Notes under the pieces: generated by a model
Database searches by the model: none
The model's input: only the letters and a program-made list of their open reading frames with translations
Told to the model about the DNA's origin: nothing
NCBI GenBank assembly: GCA_947359465.1
Contig: OX375877.1
Coordinates: forward strand, 68,736,698 to 68,800,697
Reading direction: 5' to 3'
Source of the DNA: Metellina segmentata
Lineage: Eukaryota > Arthropoda > Arachnida > Araneae > Tetragnathidae
Length of the DNA stretch: 64,000 nt
Made by a program: the position numbers and the translations under genes
In this document: piece after piece, positions 54,069-63,425 of the stretch
Numbering within the stretch: position 1 is the first letter of the stretch
Layout: each line of letters starts with the position of its first letter

Positions 54069-54964
54069 TTATGGATGAATGAAATACAGTTCCCAAACTG
54101 ACCACACACTAAAGTAGGTCTTTTATACCAGCAAAAGAACCCACAGTTGTTTCAAAGGTCAAATAGTTCCTTAGCTTCCCCTTCAATCGCATCCCGTTTG
54201 CTTGAGAGTGCAATTTTTGACGCCTAAACCTATTTTCACGATCGCTCATTTTCTTTTCTACGCTGGTTTTCTATATTCCAGAATTCTAATTGCCTTCGGT
54301 CCTCAGACTGCTGAAGAATTTCATTAGAACATCAAGCTCTTACTCGTAGTTTTTTGCACCTCTGAAGCATAGTTAAAACTAAGCGATAAAAGCATATTTC
54401 AAACTAAGCGGTACCAGTTTCACTAGTAATATGTCACGGCAGTGTTTAATTTTAAAACGTTTGATTTGCTTGTTGCCATTTGCAGCCAACATAAAATCAC
54501 AAATGAGGCCAATTTCTGTGCCACGTCACGTACGTCCGTAAATTAGAGATTTTAATGAACCATTTGGTGTAAAGTATGACTGAAATTCATGGGGTGCTTT
54601 TAATTTTAACATTCATTTATTCTGACCTATAAGAAAACAAAACTTATTATTTTTCCGAATTGAATTTTAATGAGCTTTCGAAGACAAGTCGTTATCTTGA
54701 AATAGATTGTTAATAATTCCCTACTCGAAGTTTGAACGATAAAAAAATCTTAATTAGGTCTAATTAAGATGAGGCTTTTGCATTTTAGATTTGACTTTCG
54801 ATACTTTTTACTCGTGCATGCAGTTATACTTAAAGAGGAACTGCATGTACAAATTAGAAAACAAAATTCCTTTTTTCTCTGCTGTAAAATTTTTTTTACG
54901 TTAATTAATAATCTATTAGGCTGTAATTTAAACATCGATATGTTTTGTTTTTATCGTGTTCTTT
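54069..54964. other. Unassigned
   Basis: No gene. Frames 54750-54935 (-) and 54769-54972 (+) lack domains. TCTTAATTAGGTCTAATTAA forms a small palindromic word near 54748. Confidence 0.4.
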
Positions 54965-55800
54965 CTTCATGATGGAGAAGATTTTTTTTTTCCCAATGTG
55001 GCTATTAGTTGATGGTGTATGAAGTGTCAAAGTCGACAAAAACGAAATTTCTAACGTGAGCTAGCAAAACACGTAGAAATTTTCAGTCTTCAGCCGTGAA
55101 TTTTTTTAGAGTACCTCTAAACGTGAATTTTGCCCCTCGCCGAGTTTTTTTAGAAATTTAAATTTGGTTACTGATAGTATTTTTTATTGAAATTCAGGAC
55201 AAATCGGGACATTTTCGTTATTTTTTTTTGTTAAAACTGTCATATCTATAGCTTATTACTATTAGTTTTTAAATTTGAAAATATTACATGAAACCTTAGA
55301 ATGTACTCTTTCTTACCGGCAAGAAAATTAACCCAACTCAAAAAATAAAAATTTTGATGTTATGTCAACGCTTATACTATTTCAATATAAGTTTTATGGT
55401 ATCGTTTAAGTTGATGTTTCTCAAATTCTGCAATTTTGAATTGTCACTTTTCTTGCCGGGGTGCGTTATTGTACATAATTATTTTTTTAAATTGGTTAAT
55501 AAATAAATTCGATGCGATTAAAAGTTAGTCATACAAATTTCTTTTTTTTTTATATCGTAATTTTGGATACAAAACTTAAGCTGTCATATCGATAGCTTAA
55601 TGCTATTAAATTTAAAATTCAAAAATATCACCTGAAAGCTTTGAATGCACTCTTTCTTATGGTATAATTATTTGCAAAATTGGTTTATAAATAAATTCCA
55701 TGCGATGAAAAGTATAATTTATAGTTTAAAAATTTTGCGAAAGCGTACATTTTTCTTCACGGAAATGAAAGGTTACATTTCTAACTGACGGGTTTGTCAG
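54965..55800 (+). repeat. Family T repeat, second copy, interrupted
   Basis: Aligns with 5630-6265: GTGGCTATTAGTT, GAAATTTTCAGTCTTCAGCC, AATCGGGACATTTTCG, GTCATATCTATAGCTTATTA, AATGTACTCTTTCTTAC, then miniature element 2, then ATTATTTTTTTAAATTGGTT. A further sub-unit (CACTCTTTCTTATGGTATAA) follows near 55650. Confidence 0.75.
55316..55459. mobile_element. Miniature element 2, compact copy
   Basis: CCGGCAAGAAAA (55316-55327) and TTTTCTTGCCGG (55448-55459) are exact 12-bp TIRs. The 144-bp insert sits inside the family T block that is continuous at 5945-5985, so it is an insertion. The interior matches 27085-27335. Confidence 0.85.
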
Positions 55801-55899
55801 ATATAAAATGTATCGTAACAATAACTACCATAGCAACGATTTTTTTTTATTTGGCCGTTGAAAGTTGCTGTGACGTTATGGCCTGGAAAGTCCAAAAGT

Positions 55900-56060
55900 C
55901 TCCAACTCACTTCTATCTGCTCGATTCTCAGACTATTTCCTGAGAAAGTAAAGATGAGAAAATTACGAGATTAACACGGTTTATTCAAAATTGTACAGGG
56001 AACAAGATGAAGAAGGTTTTTTACTGATGCGGCTATTAGTTTGAGGTGCATTAAGTATTC
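55900..56060 (+). repeat. Family T, left part only
   Basis: CTGCTCGATTCTCAGACTAT, TTCCTGAGAAAGTA, GAGATTAACACGGTTT and ACTGATGCGGCTATTAGTTT match 5528-5655. Confidence 0.7.
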
Positions 56061-56084
56061 CAGTAAAAAAAATCGAAATCACTT

Positions 56085-56345
56085 GCGAAAGGAGTGTTGG
56101 CTTGCGAAACAAAGAGATTGAGTAGCAATCACCGGGGGTTGGCGAGTGTTAGGAAGCATGGAGCGGATCCCTGGCTGCGACATCATGGCCCGGAAAGTTC
56201 AATCAGGAATATACGAATTATTAAGATAGTTTCGCCGCCGCCGGAGATTGAAAACTGCAAAAGGAGTGTTGGTTTGCGAAGCAATCACCTGGATTTGGCG
56301 AGCACAGGTGAGCAGGGGGCGGAGCTCCCTAGTGATACTAAAAAT
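56085..56345 (-). repeat. Family G, reversed, two partial units
   Basis: On the minus strand it starts ACTAGGGAGCTCCGCCCCC and TGCTCACCTGTGCTCGCCAA, then CAATC, TTCGCAAACCAACACTCC; a second unit repeats GGGGGTTGGCGAGTG and TTGCGAAAC. A GCCGCCGCCGGAGATTGAAA segment between them also occurs at 5497-5515 (family T left edge). Confidence 0.65.
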
Positions 56346-56689
56346 ACTGACGGGGTTGTGTCAGGACACGGCAGCTAGATTTAAGGCGTAGAATACGTCA
56401 ATAAGGTCGTATGATGAATTTTGAGAGTGAAAGAAATTAGTACTAGACTGTTTTAATTTCACACCTAAATAATGTATTGCTCCACGAAAATGTATCAGAA
56501 TTGGCGTACACGCTTTGATGTTGAAGGTTGTGGCTCATCACCGACTTCTATTGGTTGAACTCCATTATTGAATTATAAAACGTTTTTGTCATCAGATAAA
56601 CAATTTGTGTTTAAATGAGCGGTGGCGGTATTTTCGCATTCGCATCAGGCATTTGTTCATCTTGAATGTCGACGCCTATAGTTTTAAGA
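56346..56689. other. Spacer
   Basis: No feature recognised. Confidence 0.35.
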
Positions 56690-57120
56690 ACACCCTCCGA
56701 GCTCGTTGACACTCAGCATCGGACTTCCGGATCATCTTGGATTCCTCATCTTTCTATCTTTCTTCCTGTTGATGTTTCGTATAATTCTTCTGGTGTTTAT
56801 TATGCATACGTTTGGACATTTTAAAAATTTTGCGATTTTGCACACTTTGAAGTGTTGTAAAAAGTATTAAATATTTAGTTTTTTTACTATTGTTATTCAT
56901 AAAGCGCAGAGACGAACAAATAACGCCTGAAACATCAAGCTTGCACAAGGGAGGCCATAGCTAGACTAAATTATGTGAGCGGCGCCACGACTCAAATTTG
57001 AGGCACACCCGCCGAGCCCATTGACGCTCAGCATCGATTGCCCGGATCTTCTTGCATACCCATCTCTCAATCTTACTTCCTGTTGACGTTTCTATAATTT
57101 TTCTTGTGTTTATTATACAT
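56690..57120 (+). repeat. Repeat U, tandem ~315-bp units
   Basis: TTGACRCTCAGCATCG occurs at 56706 and 57021. Units carry TTCCTGTTGATGTTTC, TTGGACATTTTAAAA, CATAAAGCGCAGAGACGAA and AGCTAGACTAAATTATGTGA. The second unit is cut by family G at ~57125. Confidence 0.8.
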
Positions 57121-57124
57121 ATAT

Positions 57125-57560
57125 TTAAACCACTTGGGGGATCCGCCCCCTGCTCGCTTACGCTTGCCAACCCCCGTGGATTGCTACTCAATCTCATTTG
57201 GTTTGCTTCGCAAACAAATACTCCTTTCCTAGATCCCATTTAGTTTACTTCGCAAACCAACATTACTTAATGTGAGTGAATCTCCTAGACGACGAAACTA
57301 TCTTCACAATTCGTATAATTATTTCCGGTCCATGACGTCACAGCGAGTGCTTCGCCCCTTGCTCGCTTAACCCCGGGGATTGCAACGCATTTGGTTTGCT
57401 TTGAAAACCAACACTCCTTTTTCAGATCCCATTTAGTTTGCCTCGTAAACCATAATTCCTTTATCAGAATCAATCTCTAGCGACCGAGAAACTATCTAAA
57501 TAATACGGACTATGACGTCAAAGAGAGGATTTCGCCCCCTTCTCGCTAACAATCGCCAAC
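57125..57560 (+). repeat. Family G, tandem ~200-bp units
   Basis: Three successive starts (TGGGGGATCCGCCCCCTGCT at ~57133, GCTTCGCCCCTTGCTCGC at ~57351, TTTCGCCCCCTTCTCGC at ~57529). Each of the first two is followed by GGGGATTG or GTGGATTG, CATTTGGTTTGCTT and CAGATCCCATTTAGTTT-type hairpin words. A TATGACGTCA word, CREB-like, occurs in units one and two. Confidence 0.75.
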
Positions 57561-57584
57561 CCACTCTAAAGAAGCATGAAATTT

Positions 57585-57834
57585 TTTAAGTTTTGTTTCT
57601 GCTATTACTTATAAAGCGCAAAGATACGAATCAAATGATACCTCAAATGTCGTGGTCACACAAAGGAAGTCCGAGCTAGACTAAATTATGAGTGCGGTGC
57701 GGCGCCACGCTTCAACTTTGAGTCACTCACGCTAAGCCTGTTGACGATCAGCATAGGATGTCTGGTTCTACAAAATTCCAATCTCTCGGTATTTCTTCCT
57801 GTTGACGTTTATATAAATTTTGTGTGTGGTTATA
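57585..57834 (+). repeat. Repeat U, part before a Tc1 insertion
   Basis: CTTATAAAGCGCAAAGATAC, CCGAGCTAGACTAAATTATG, GTTGACGATCAGCATAGG and TTCCTGTTGACGTTTATA in unit U order; continues at 58632 after the transposon. Confidence 0.8.
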
Positions 57835-58631
57835 CACAGTCCAGTCACATTAATGTGACCACCTGTCAAAAGCCAGAATAACCACCTTTGACAGAGCGGA
57901 CCGCTGCGAGACGTGCAGGAAGAGAGTCAATTAGGTTTCTGAAGGTGATCACTGAGGTGTTGAGCCATGCCGACTCCAGTGCCGTGGCCAGCTGCGCTAG
58001 ATTACGCGGTTGAGGATCCATGGCAATTGTTGCAGGGTGTTTGCTTTCAGACGGTTCACGCCGTATACGCCAACGTCCGTCTGTCCGATGCAGCATAAAA
58101 CGTGATTCATTGGAAAAAGCCACCTGTCGCCACTCTGTGGACGTCCAGTTGCGGTACTGGCGTGTAAATTCCAGCATTCGTCGCCGATGAACAGCAGTCA
58201 GCATAGGTGCATTAACCAGGCGTCTGCTGCGGAGGCCCATATACAGCAACGTTCGCTGAACCGTTGTTGAGGATACACTCTTGGTTGCCCCTTGGTTCAT
58301 CTGGGCGGTCAGTTGCTCAATTCGATTTTGGATAGTGCCATTTTGCCATGCACGGTATACTTTTACCACGGCGGCACGCGAACAGTTCACAAAATTAGCC
58401 GTTTCTGATATGCTTCCACCCTTTGCCCGAAAGCCAATAATCATGCCCTTTTGGACGTCGGATAAATCGCTACGTTTCTGCATTACGCCAAAGATTGAAA
58501 GGCTTTCCGATGCCCTAGGACGTCCTTTATATACACTCCACTGCAATGTGCTGCCACCTGCGTTTTGTGATTGGTTATTTCACGTTGACGTCGAAAGTAG
58601 GTGGTGGTCACATTAATGTGACTAGACTGTG
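57835..58631 (-). mobile_element. Tc1-like element, 797 bp, clean TIRs and TA TSD
   Basis: CACAGTCCAGTCACATTAAT then GTGACCACC at the left matches the inverted right end with one mismatch over about 29 bp. TA flanks both ends (57833-57834, 58632-58633). Deleting it rejoins repeat U. The copy is young by the quality of its ends, but shorter than a full element because two internal coding segments are missing. Confidence 0.95.
57866..58546 (-). CDS. Core-deleted Tc1 transposase, intact 226-codon ORF
   Basis: Starts with ATG at 58546 and ends just inside the left TIR. Residues ~25-75 (RSDLSDVQKGMIIGFRAKGG, ETANFVNCSRAAVVKVY) are the first helix-turn-helix. QLTAQMNQGATKSVSSTTVQ and LYMGLRSRR are the second. 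QVAFSNESRFMLHRTDGR-W-IRRE is the first catalytic site, with Asn where Asp is expected. The frame then jumps from about MDPQ to RNLAQLATALESAW, the C-terminal tail (SLPARLAAVRSVKGGYSGF). The second Asp and the Glu are deleted. It could bind the TIRs but not cut; a repressor-like product is possible, if expressed. Family length is ~340. Confidence 0.8.
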   Translation of the reverse strand: MQWSVYKGRPRASESLSIFGVMQKRSDLSDVQKGMIIGFRAKGGSISETANFVNCSRAAVVKVYRAWQNGTIQNRIEQLTAQMNQGATKSVSSTTVQRTLLYMGLRSRRLVNAPMLTAVHRRRMLEFTRQYRNWTSTEWRQVAFSNESRFMLHRTDGRWRIRREPSESKHPATIAMDPQPRNLAQLATALESAWLNTSVITFRNLIDSLPARLAAVRSVKGGYSGF

Positions 58632-58815
58632 TATATTTGGACATTTTGAAACTTTTGAGAAAATTTCACACTTTTAAGTCCGATATCTAAACAAGTATTA
58701 CATATTTGTTTTATTTCTATTATTATTTCTAAAGCGCAAAAAGACGAAACATAATGACACCTCAAACGTCGTGCTCACACATAGGAGAACGGAGCTAGGC
58801 TAAATTAATGTGAGC
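58632..58815 (+). repeat. Repeat U, part after the Tc1 insertion
   Basis: TATTTGGACATTTTGAAAC, TTCTAAAGCGCAAAAAGACG and GAGCTAGGCTAAATTAATGT continue the unit begun at 57585. Confidence 0.8.
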
Positions 58816-59130
58816 GGACGTGCATATATTCGTGACTGAACTTTGCGCTGCGATTGCATCAGCCGATGACGTTAGCGCAAGATCAATGAGCATTTGAAAC
58901 ATTCTTTGTTTAATGCTCTTTTGAATGCGATATCGTTCCATTTTTGTACCGTTTATATATTTCAAGTTAATAAATATTTTGCATTTACGCTTTTTTGTAA
59001 CACTTAAAAATTAAGCGTCAAAAATTACTGTCAATTGCAATGTAGTAGGTTAAAAAGAAAATGTGCTAATTAAAGCATTTATTTGCAATTATACTTACAT
59101 TAACAGGCTGTGAATAATAAATAATGAGTG
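58816..59130. other. AT-rich spacer
   Basis: Nothing recognised. Confidence 0.4.
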
Positions 59131-59134
59131 CTTC

Positions 59135-59205
59135 CATGCGTCCGCGATAGCCTGGTGTGAAGTGTAACGCATTAGCAACCGGGGACTTCCAAGTTCGAAT
59201 CCACC
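59135..59205 (+). mobile_element. tRNA-like sequence, fifth head type (SINE-like)
   Basis: GCGATAGCCTGGTGTGAAGT (A-box region), CATTAGCAACCGGGGACTTC and the B box AAGTTCGAATCCAC. It is followed by ~160 bp that does not match the A/B body. Likely a tRNA-derived element. Confidence 0.45.
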
Positions 59206-59366
59206 CACAATCGAAAAGATGCAGAAATTGCAACTGACAAAACATAGACATACATTTTTTGAACAGAAATACTTTTAAATTTCCCACGTACTTATTTATA
59301 TAATTTACTTTTATTTGACAAGATAGATTTTTAAATATTTTAGTGATTTTAATGGGTCGAATTTCG

Positions 59367-59430
59367 TCTTGTGTCTGCCGCAGCTTGTCCACTATTGGAC
59401 CTTGCTCCATAAAACCCAAACCAACCAAGC
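59367..59430 (+). repeat. Family H core directly upstream of a SINE body
   Basis: GTCTTGTGTCTGCCGCAGCT, TGTCCACTATTGGACCTTGC and TCCATAAAACCCAAACCAAC in family H order. TTGTCC/GGACCT in the loop forms an inner stem also suggested at 1708-1723. Confidence 0.6.
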
Positions 59431-59674
59431 TCAAATCCAACCAAAGAAAGTCGCGTACAAAGGGAGATGGCGCACGTTAAATCTTTTGGGTCTCTAGTGT
59501 CCTCATGTTGGCCTGGTGTGGAAGTTTGGAGAGTAGAGTGCAAGCGCAGGTGTGACCTCGTCATCTGACCATGGTTCAAAGTAACGGATCTTTCCCTTCG
59601 GGTTTGATACCGGACCGTCGCCAATAGTACGTTGTGTTGAAGCAGTCAAACTTTAATTAAAATACCTACCTACG
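59431..59674 (+). mobile_element. SINE type B body, head missing
   Basis: From AACCAAAGAAAGTCGCGTAC through GATGGCGCACGTTAAATC and the shared body to TTTAATTAAAATACCTACCT. The tail is the target of the following Tc1. Confidence 0.82.
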
Positions 59675-59676
59675 TA

Positions 59677-60955
59677 CAAATGGAGGACAAAATAATACGA
59701 ATACCTGTGGAAAAAGTATGACGTATTTCACACCTGCAGTACAGCCGCGCCACCTGCAACAGAAGTCCGCCACCTAGTGGGCGTGAAGAGGAAGGTATCA
59801 GTCTCTCAACAGCAGTCACCTGCGTTGCATGCGTCTATCGAACTGTCTGCGATAAGTTGAAATGTCAGACCTATCAGAGTTCCAAAGAGGAATGATTGTT
59901 GGATCGCGTTTAGGTGGTTCATCGGTTACGGAAACAACAAACTCTTTGGAGTTTGCAAGGAGTACGGTATCAGCCGTTATGACAGCGTACACGAAAGAGG
60001 GTAAGACGACGTCTTCAAAGCACAACAGTGGCCGAAAGTCAAAGTTTGCTGATAGGGATAGACGGGTCTTGAAGCGCATAGTAGCCTGAAAGCACAAGCA
60101 ATCGTTATTCGAGATAACATCCGAAATGAACAGTCATTTCCAGGACCCCGTTTCAACAAAAACTGTCAAAAGGGAACATCATGCTGCGAACATTTATGGC
60201 AGAGTGGCAATTCGTAAACCCTTGGTGACAGCAACTAATGCTTTCAAGCGACGCCAATGGTGCAGAGATCACAAAAACTGGTCCCCACAGAAGTGGCAAC
60301 AGGTAATATGGTCAGATGAATCGTCATTCACTCTATTTCAGACGACCGGACGCGTTTATGTCTGGGAAAACGCCCAGAGAAGCGTTTAATCCTGAATGCC
60401 TCTTGCCAACTGTGAAGCATGGGAGGGGGAGGGGGGCTCCATTATGGTATGGGGTGCGATATCTTGGCGCGGTCTTGGGCCACTTCTTATTCTGCATGGG
60501 AGGATCACATCCAATCACTATCTAAGCATTCTAGGGGATCATGGCCATCCTTTTGTCGAGACTGTATTCCCTGGAAAGCGACTGCTTTTTCAAGACGACA
60601 ACACCCCCTATCCACACTGCTTCGTATGTTCAAGAATGGTTCGAAGACCATGACGATGAAGTTGCACATATCGCCTGGCCCCCTCAGTCTCTGGACTTGA
60701 ATATTATTGAACATTTATGGGAATATTTGGACTCCAAACTTCGTTCCCGATTTCCACGTCCATCCAGACTATCGGAATTAGAGACCGTTCTGCAGGAGGA
60801 ATGGCTTAATATTCCTTTAAATATTGTCCATGACCTTTATGCATCTATCCCACGTCGCATTAAATCTGTGCTTCAGTCAAAGGGTGGTCCAACCCACTAT
60901 TAATAAATATTTTCCATTATTTCACAGTTGTTCGTATTATTTTGTCCACCACCTG
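59677..60955 (+). mobile_element. Full-length Tc1-like element
   Basis: CAAATGGAGGACAAAATAAT then ACGAA at the left matches the inverted right end (TTCGTATTATTTTGTCCACC then ACCTG). TA at 59675-59676 and 60956-60957. At 1,279 bp this is the normal size. It inserted in the CCTACCTAC tail of a SINE. Confidence 0.93.
59862..60903 (+). pseudogene. Tc1 transposase, full span but broken
   Basis: From MSDLSEFQRGMIVGSRLGGS (first HTH) the frame runs to a TGA at 60087-60089, resumes in the same frame to IWSDESSFTLFQTTGRV (first catalytic Asp present), shifts around 60385 and again before GGSIMVWGAISWRGLGPL, reaches LLFQDDNTP (second Asp), shifts near 60625 and ends with LDLNIIEHLWEYLDSKL (Glu, with NIIE instead of NPIE) and SVLQSKGGPTHY. 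All three catalytic residues survive but one stop and at least three frameshifts prevent a product. Confidence 0.92.
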
Positions 60956-60956
60956 T

Positions 60957-61560
60957 ACGTCGGTACATAATTTGCGCAAAGGCAAAAAGTCAGTCGAAGA
61001 ATTTGTGACTGAATAACAAGAACAGAAGCCGACCAACCGGTCTGGTGGTTATGGTGTTAGCCTCTAGATTGGAAGGGTTCCTGGTTCGATTCCGGGTCAG
61101 TGAATGGATATTTGTAAGCGCATGGTGTAGAGGCGGTTGGTGCACCTTAAATCTGTCGTGGCCGAAAGCCTTCACGTTGGGTTGGTGTGGAATTTTGGAG
61201 AGTGGGGTGCCAGCTCAGTGTTGCCTCGTCATCTGACCGTGGATCAAAATTACGTGGTGGTGTTCTCGGATCTTTCCCTAAGGGGATCGATCCCGGAACG
61301 TCTTCAATAGCAAGTTGTGTTCCTCTAGTACGGCGTTAGTTAAAAAAATTACCAAAGTTACCAACAGAAATTCTGAATATATCTTTTTAAATGTTGTCAC
61401 TGCTAGCGTCTAAGAAATGAGAATAAAAATAAAAACTGCAAAATATTCTTAACTGCGCAGGCCAAGATATAAATACGCTCTCGCCTAACGATAATCATTT
61501 GGCATACGCCCAAATAATTACGCGCACAAACACAAACAGTTAAAACGGATCACTCATTTG
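60957..61560 (+). repeat. Dispersed repeat V, copy split by a SINE
   Basis: GTACATAATTTGCGCAAAGG, GGCAAAAAGTCAGTCGAAGA, then a SINE at 61028-61362, then AACAGAAATTCTGAATATAT, CTTTTTAAATGTTG and CGCACAAACACAAACAG, in the order of 51950-52235. Confidence 0.75.
61028..61362 (+). mobile_element. SINE type A, full length, in repeat V
   Basis: Starts GCCGACCAACCGGTCTGG, B box GGTTCGATTCC, full body, tail GGCGTTAGTTAAAAAAATTA. AACAGAA flanks it at 61021-61027 and 61363-61369. The paralogous site at 52035-52050 lacks the SINE, confirming insertion. Confidence 0.95.
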
Positions 61561-63297
61561 TGAGTATTATAAGAGAAGACTCGAATATTTGTCTCAGAGT
61601 AGGCTTGTACGATTTATATTAGCTTAAATTTAAATTGACTAAAATACACATGCGTACCAACATGTTTTCTGTACAGAAATGGTCATCAATTTTATCGGAC
61701 CCCCTTGTTGGGTCATTCTCGCATTCATAATTTTTACCTTTTTGTAAAACTCGAGTTTTATTACATTTATTATGACTTTTTGAATACATCTTACATTCAA
61801 TTTTAATTGTAAACTTAGATGGGCATACAGCACCAATAGCATTTTATATTGGAATACATTTAAATGGTAATATATAATTTTAATTTAGCGATAATCATCA
61901 TGGCAAATTATATATACGGGAAATGTTAGGTTAATACTGGAACCAGAAGGATGCAAAAAATTTAGTTATAATACGGGAGAGTCGGTCACCCTATAAAAGT
62001 ACCTTACTTTTTCTACTGAAAGCATACGACGCAAAATAATGTAAACAGATGTACATTTACGTTTATCCGTGATGTCGTCAGATGGTATAAATCCAGTTTC
62101 AATCTAGCTGCTGAGTTTGACTGATGTGTATGTGAGTGTTGAGATTGATAAAACCTTTTCCTTTCCTTCTTTTTACATAAACAATGCCAGGTTTCTTTGA
62201 CAGACTGTGAACTTTATACTTCCAGCTTTCCGTTTCCCGTGGAACAACTACGGAATCCCTGTACATTCCAAACACTGGTGATCGTGGACAAAGTAACGAA
62301 TTGACACAGGATGATTTGACTGCATTTCAAAAGAATGTTGACAAGTATTATAACCTAAATTCACCATTGCACTTAATCGTAAATTTTAAGGCATAGAAGA
62401 GATTTATCTTCGGAATTAACAGTTGATAAATTGATATGACGAAAAGATCCAGAGATGAGAAATGTTCCGCATAATCTTTGTGTCGAATTCTTTCCTGTTA
62501 AATTTTGGAATTGCCAAGAAACCAGACGCGCGTGAATTGACTTCGATTAAAATGTAAAGAATGTGTCAATAAATCGGTAGAGAAAAACTTTCGGAAATCG
62601 ATTTGTGTTTGGAAAAACACAATAACAATTTGAAGGTTTTTAAGCACGCCGTTTAAACATCGGAAATCTTTCACACATTCAATTCCGGCGGCCATAACGA
62701 TTACTTCAAAACCGACATTCGATAACCAAATAAAAAAAGAATGTATTTGATGAGGTTTTAAAAATAGAATTCTGTCAAAAGATAGCTGTTTGACGCAATT
62801 TTATCACACTTTATTTAAAAATATTTCTTATCTTCATATCGACCCCGTTTTGTTTCACAGCGAAAGAAATCTAGATTACTTTCCAATCTTTAGAAAATCT
62901 TTAAGATAGGTTTACGAATACATTCCAAAGGAGCGAACGCATTGAACATGTTTTTCAATAGAAAGCATTGACTTTAATACGAATCCCGGAAGGAAACGCT
63001 TCAATTCAGACGAGTTTTTATTCCGTCGTCGTTCCAAACCATGGTGTTTACTTCAGAATAAAATATCGATATTACGGGAACTTAATTTTGTTTCACAAGT
63101 TGGGTATCTTTTCCGTCGACAGCTTGAAAATCAAATACGAATATTGATGCCCGAAAAGTAATCTCATTATAAAAGGATTTGCTTTTGTGTTTATGTAAAT
63201 GGCTGAAAAAGTGTTCTGATTGCGTTCATCACATTTGCTCAAGAACACTGAATATATCGCAAGCCTGGAACGAAGGATTTGATTTGAAGTGTTAAAA
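61561..63297. other. Upstream region of the putative gene
   Basis: No coding frame supported; AT-rich. It should hold the promoter and 5' UTR of the gene starting at 63298. I see no strong TATA box in the last 300 bp. Confidence 0.4.
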
Positions 63298-63419
63298 ATG
63301 TCAGAATCTCCGCGTGTAGAACCTCCTGCAACACCTCCCAAAGAGGTAAAAGAACCCACAGTTGTTAAGCCATTGAGTGCGATTGCTCATCGTATGTTCC
63401 ATCCACCGAAATTGGAAAG
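63298..63419 (+). CDS. Probable first coding exon of a host gene (partial)
   Basis: The ATG has A at -3 (GTTAAAAATGTC). It encodes about 40 residues, MSESPRVEPPATPPKEVKEP then TVVKPLSAIAHRMFHPPKLE, and ends AG followed by GTGAGT at 63420-63425, a consensus splice donor; the exon ends in phase 2. The composition (Pro/Glu/Lys-rich, basic end) and good codon texture differ from the surrounding AT-rich sequence. The rest of the gene lies beyond the window. I do not recognise the protein; a cytosolic N-terminal tail is plausible. Confidence 0.6.
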
Positions 63420-63425
63420 GTGAGT

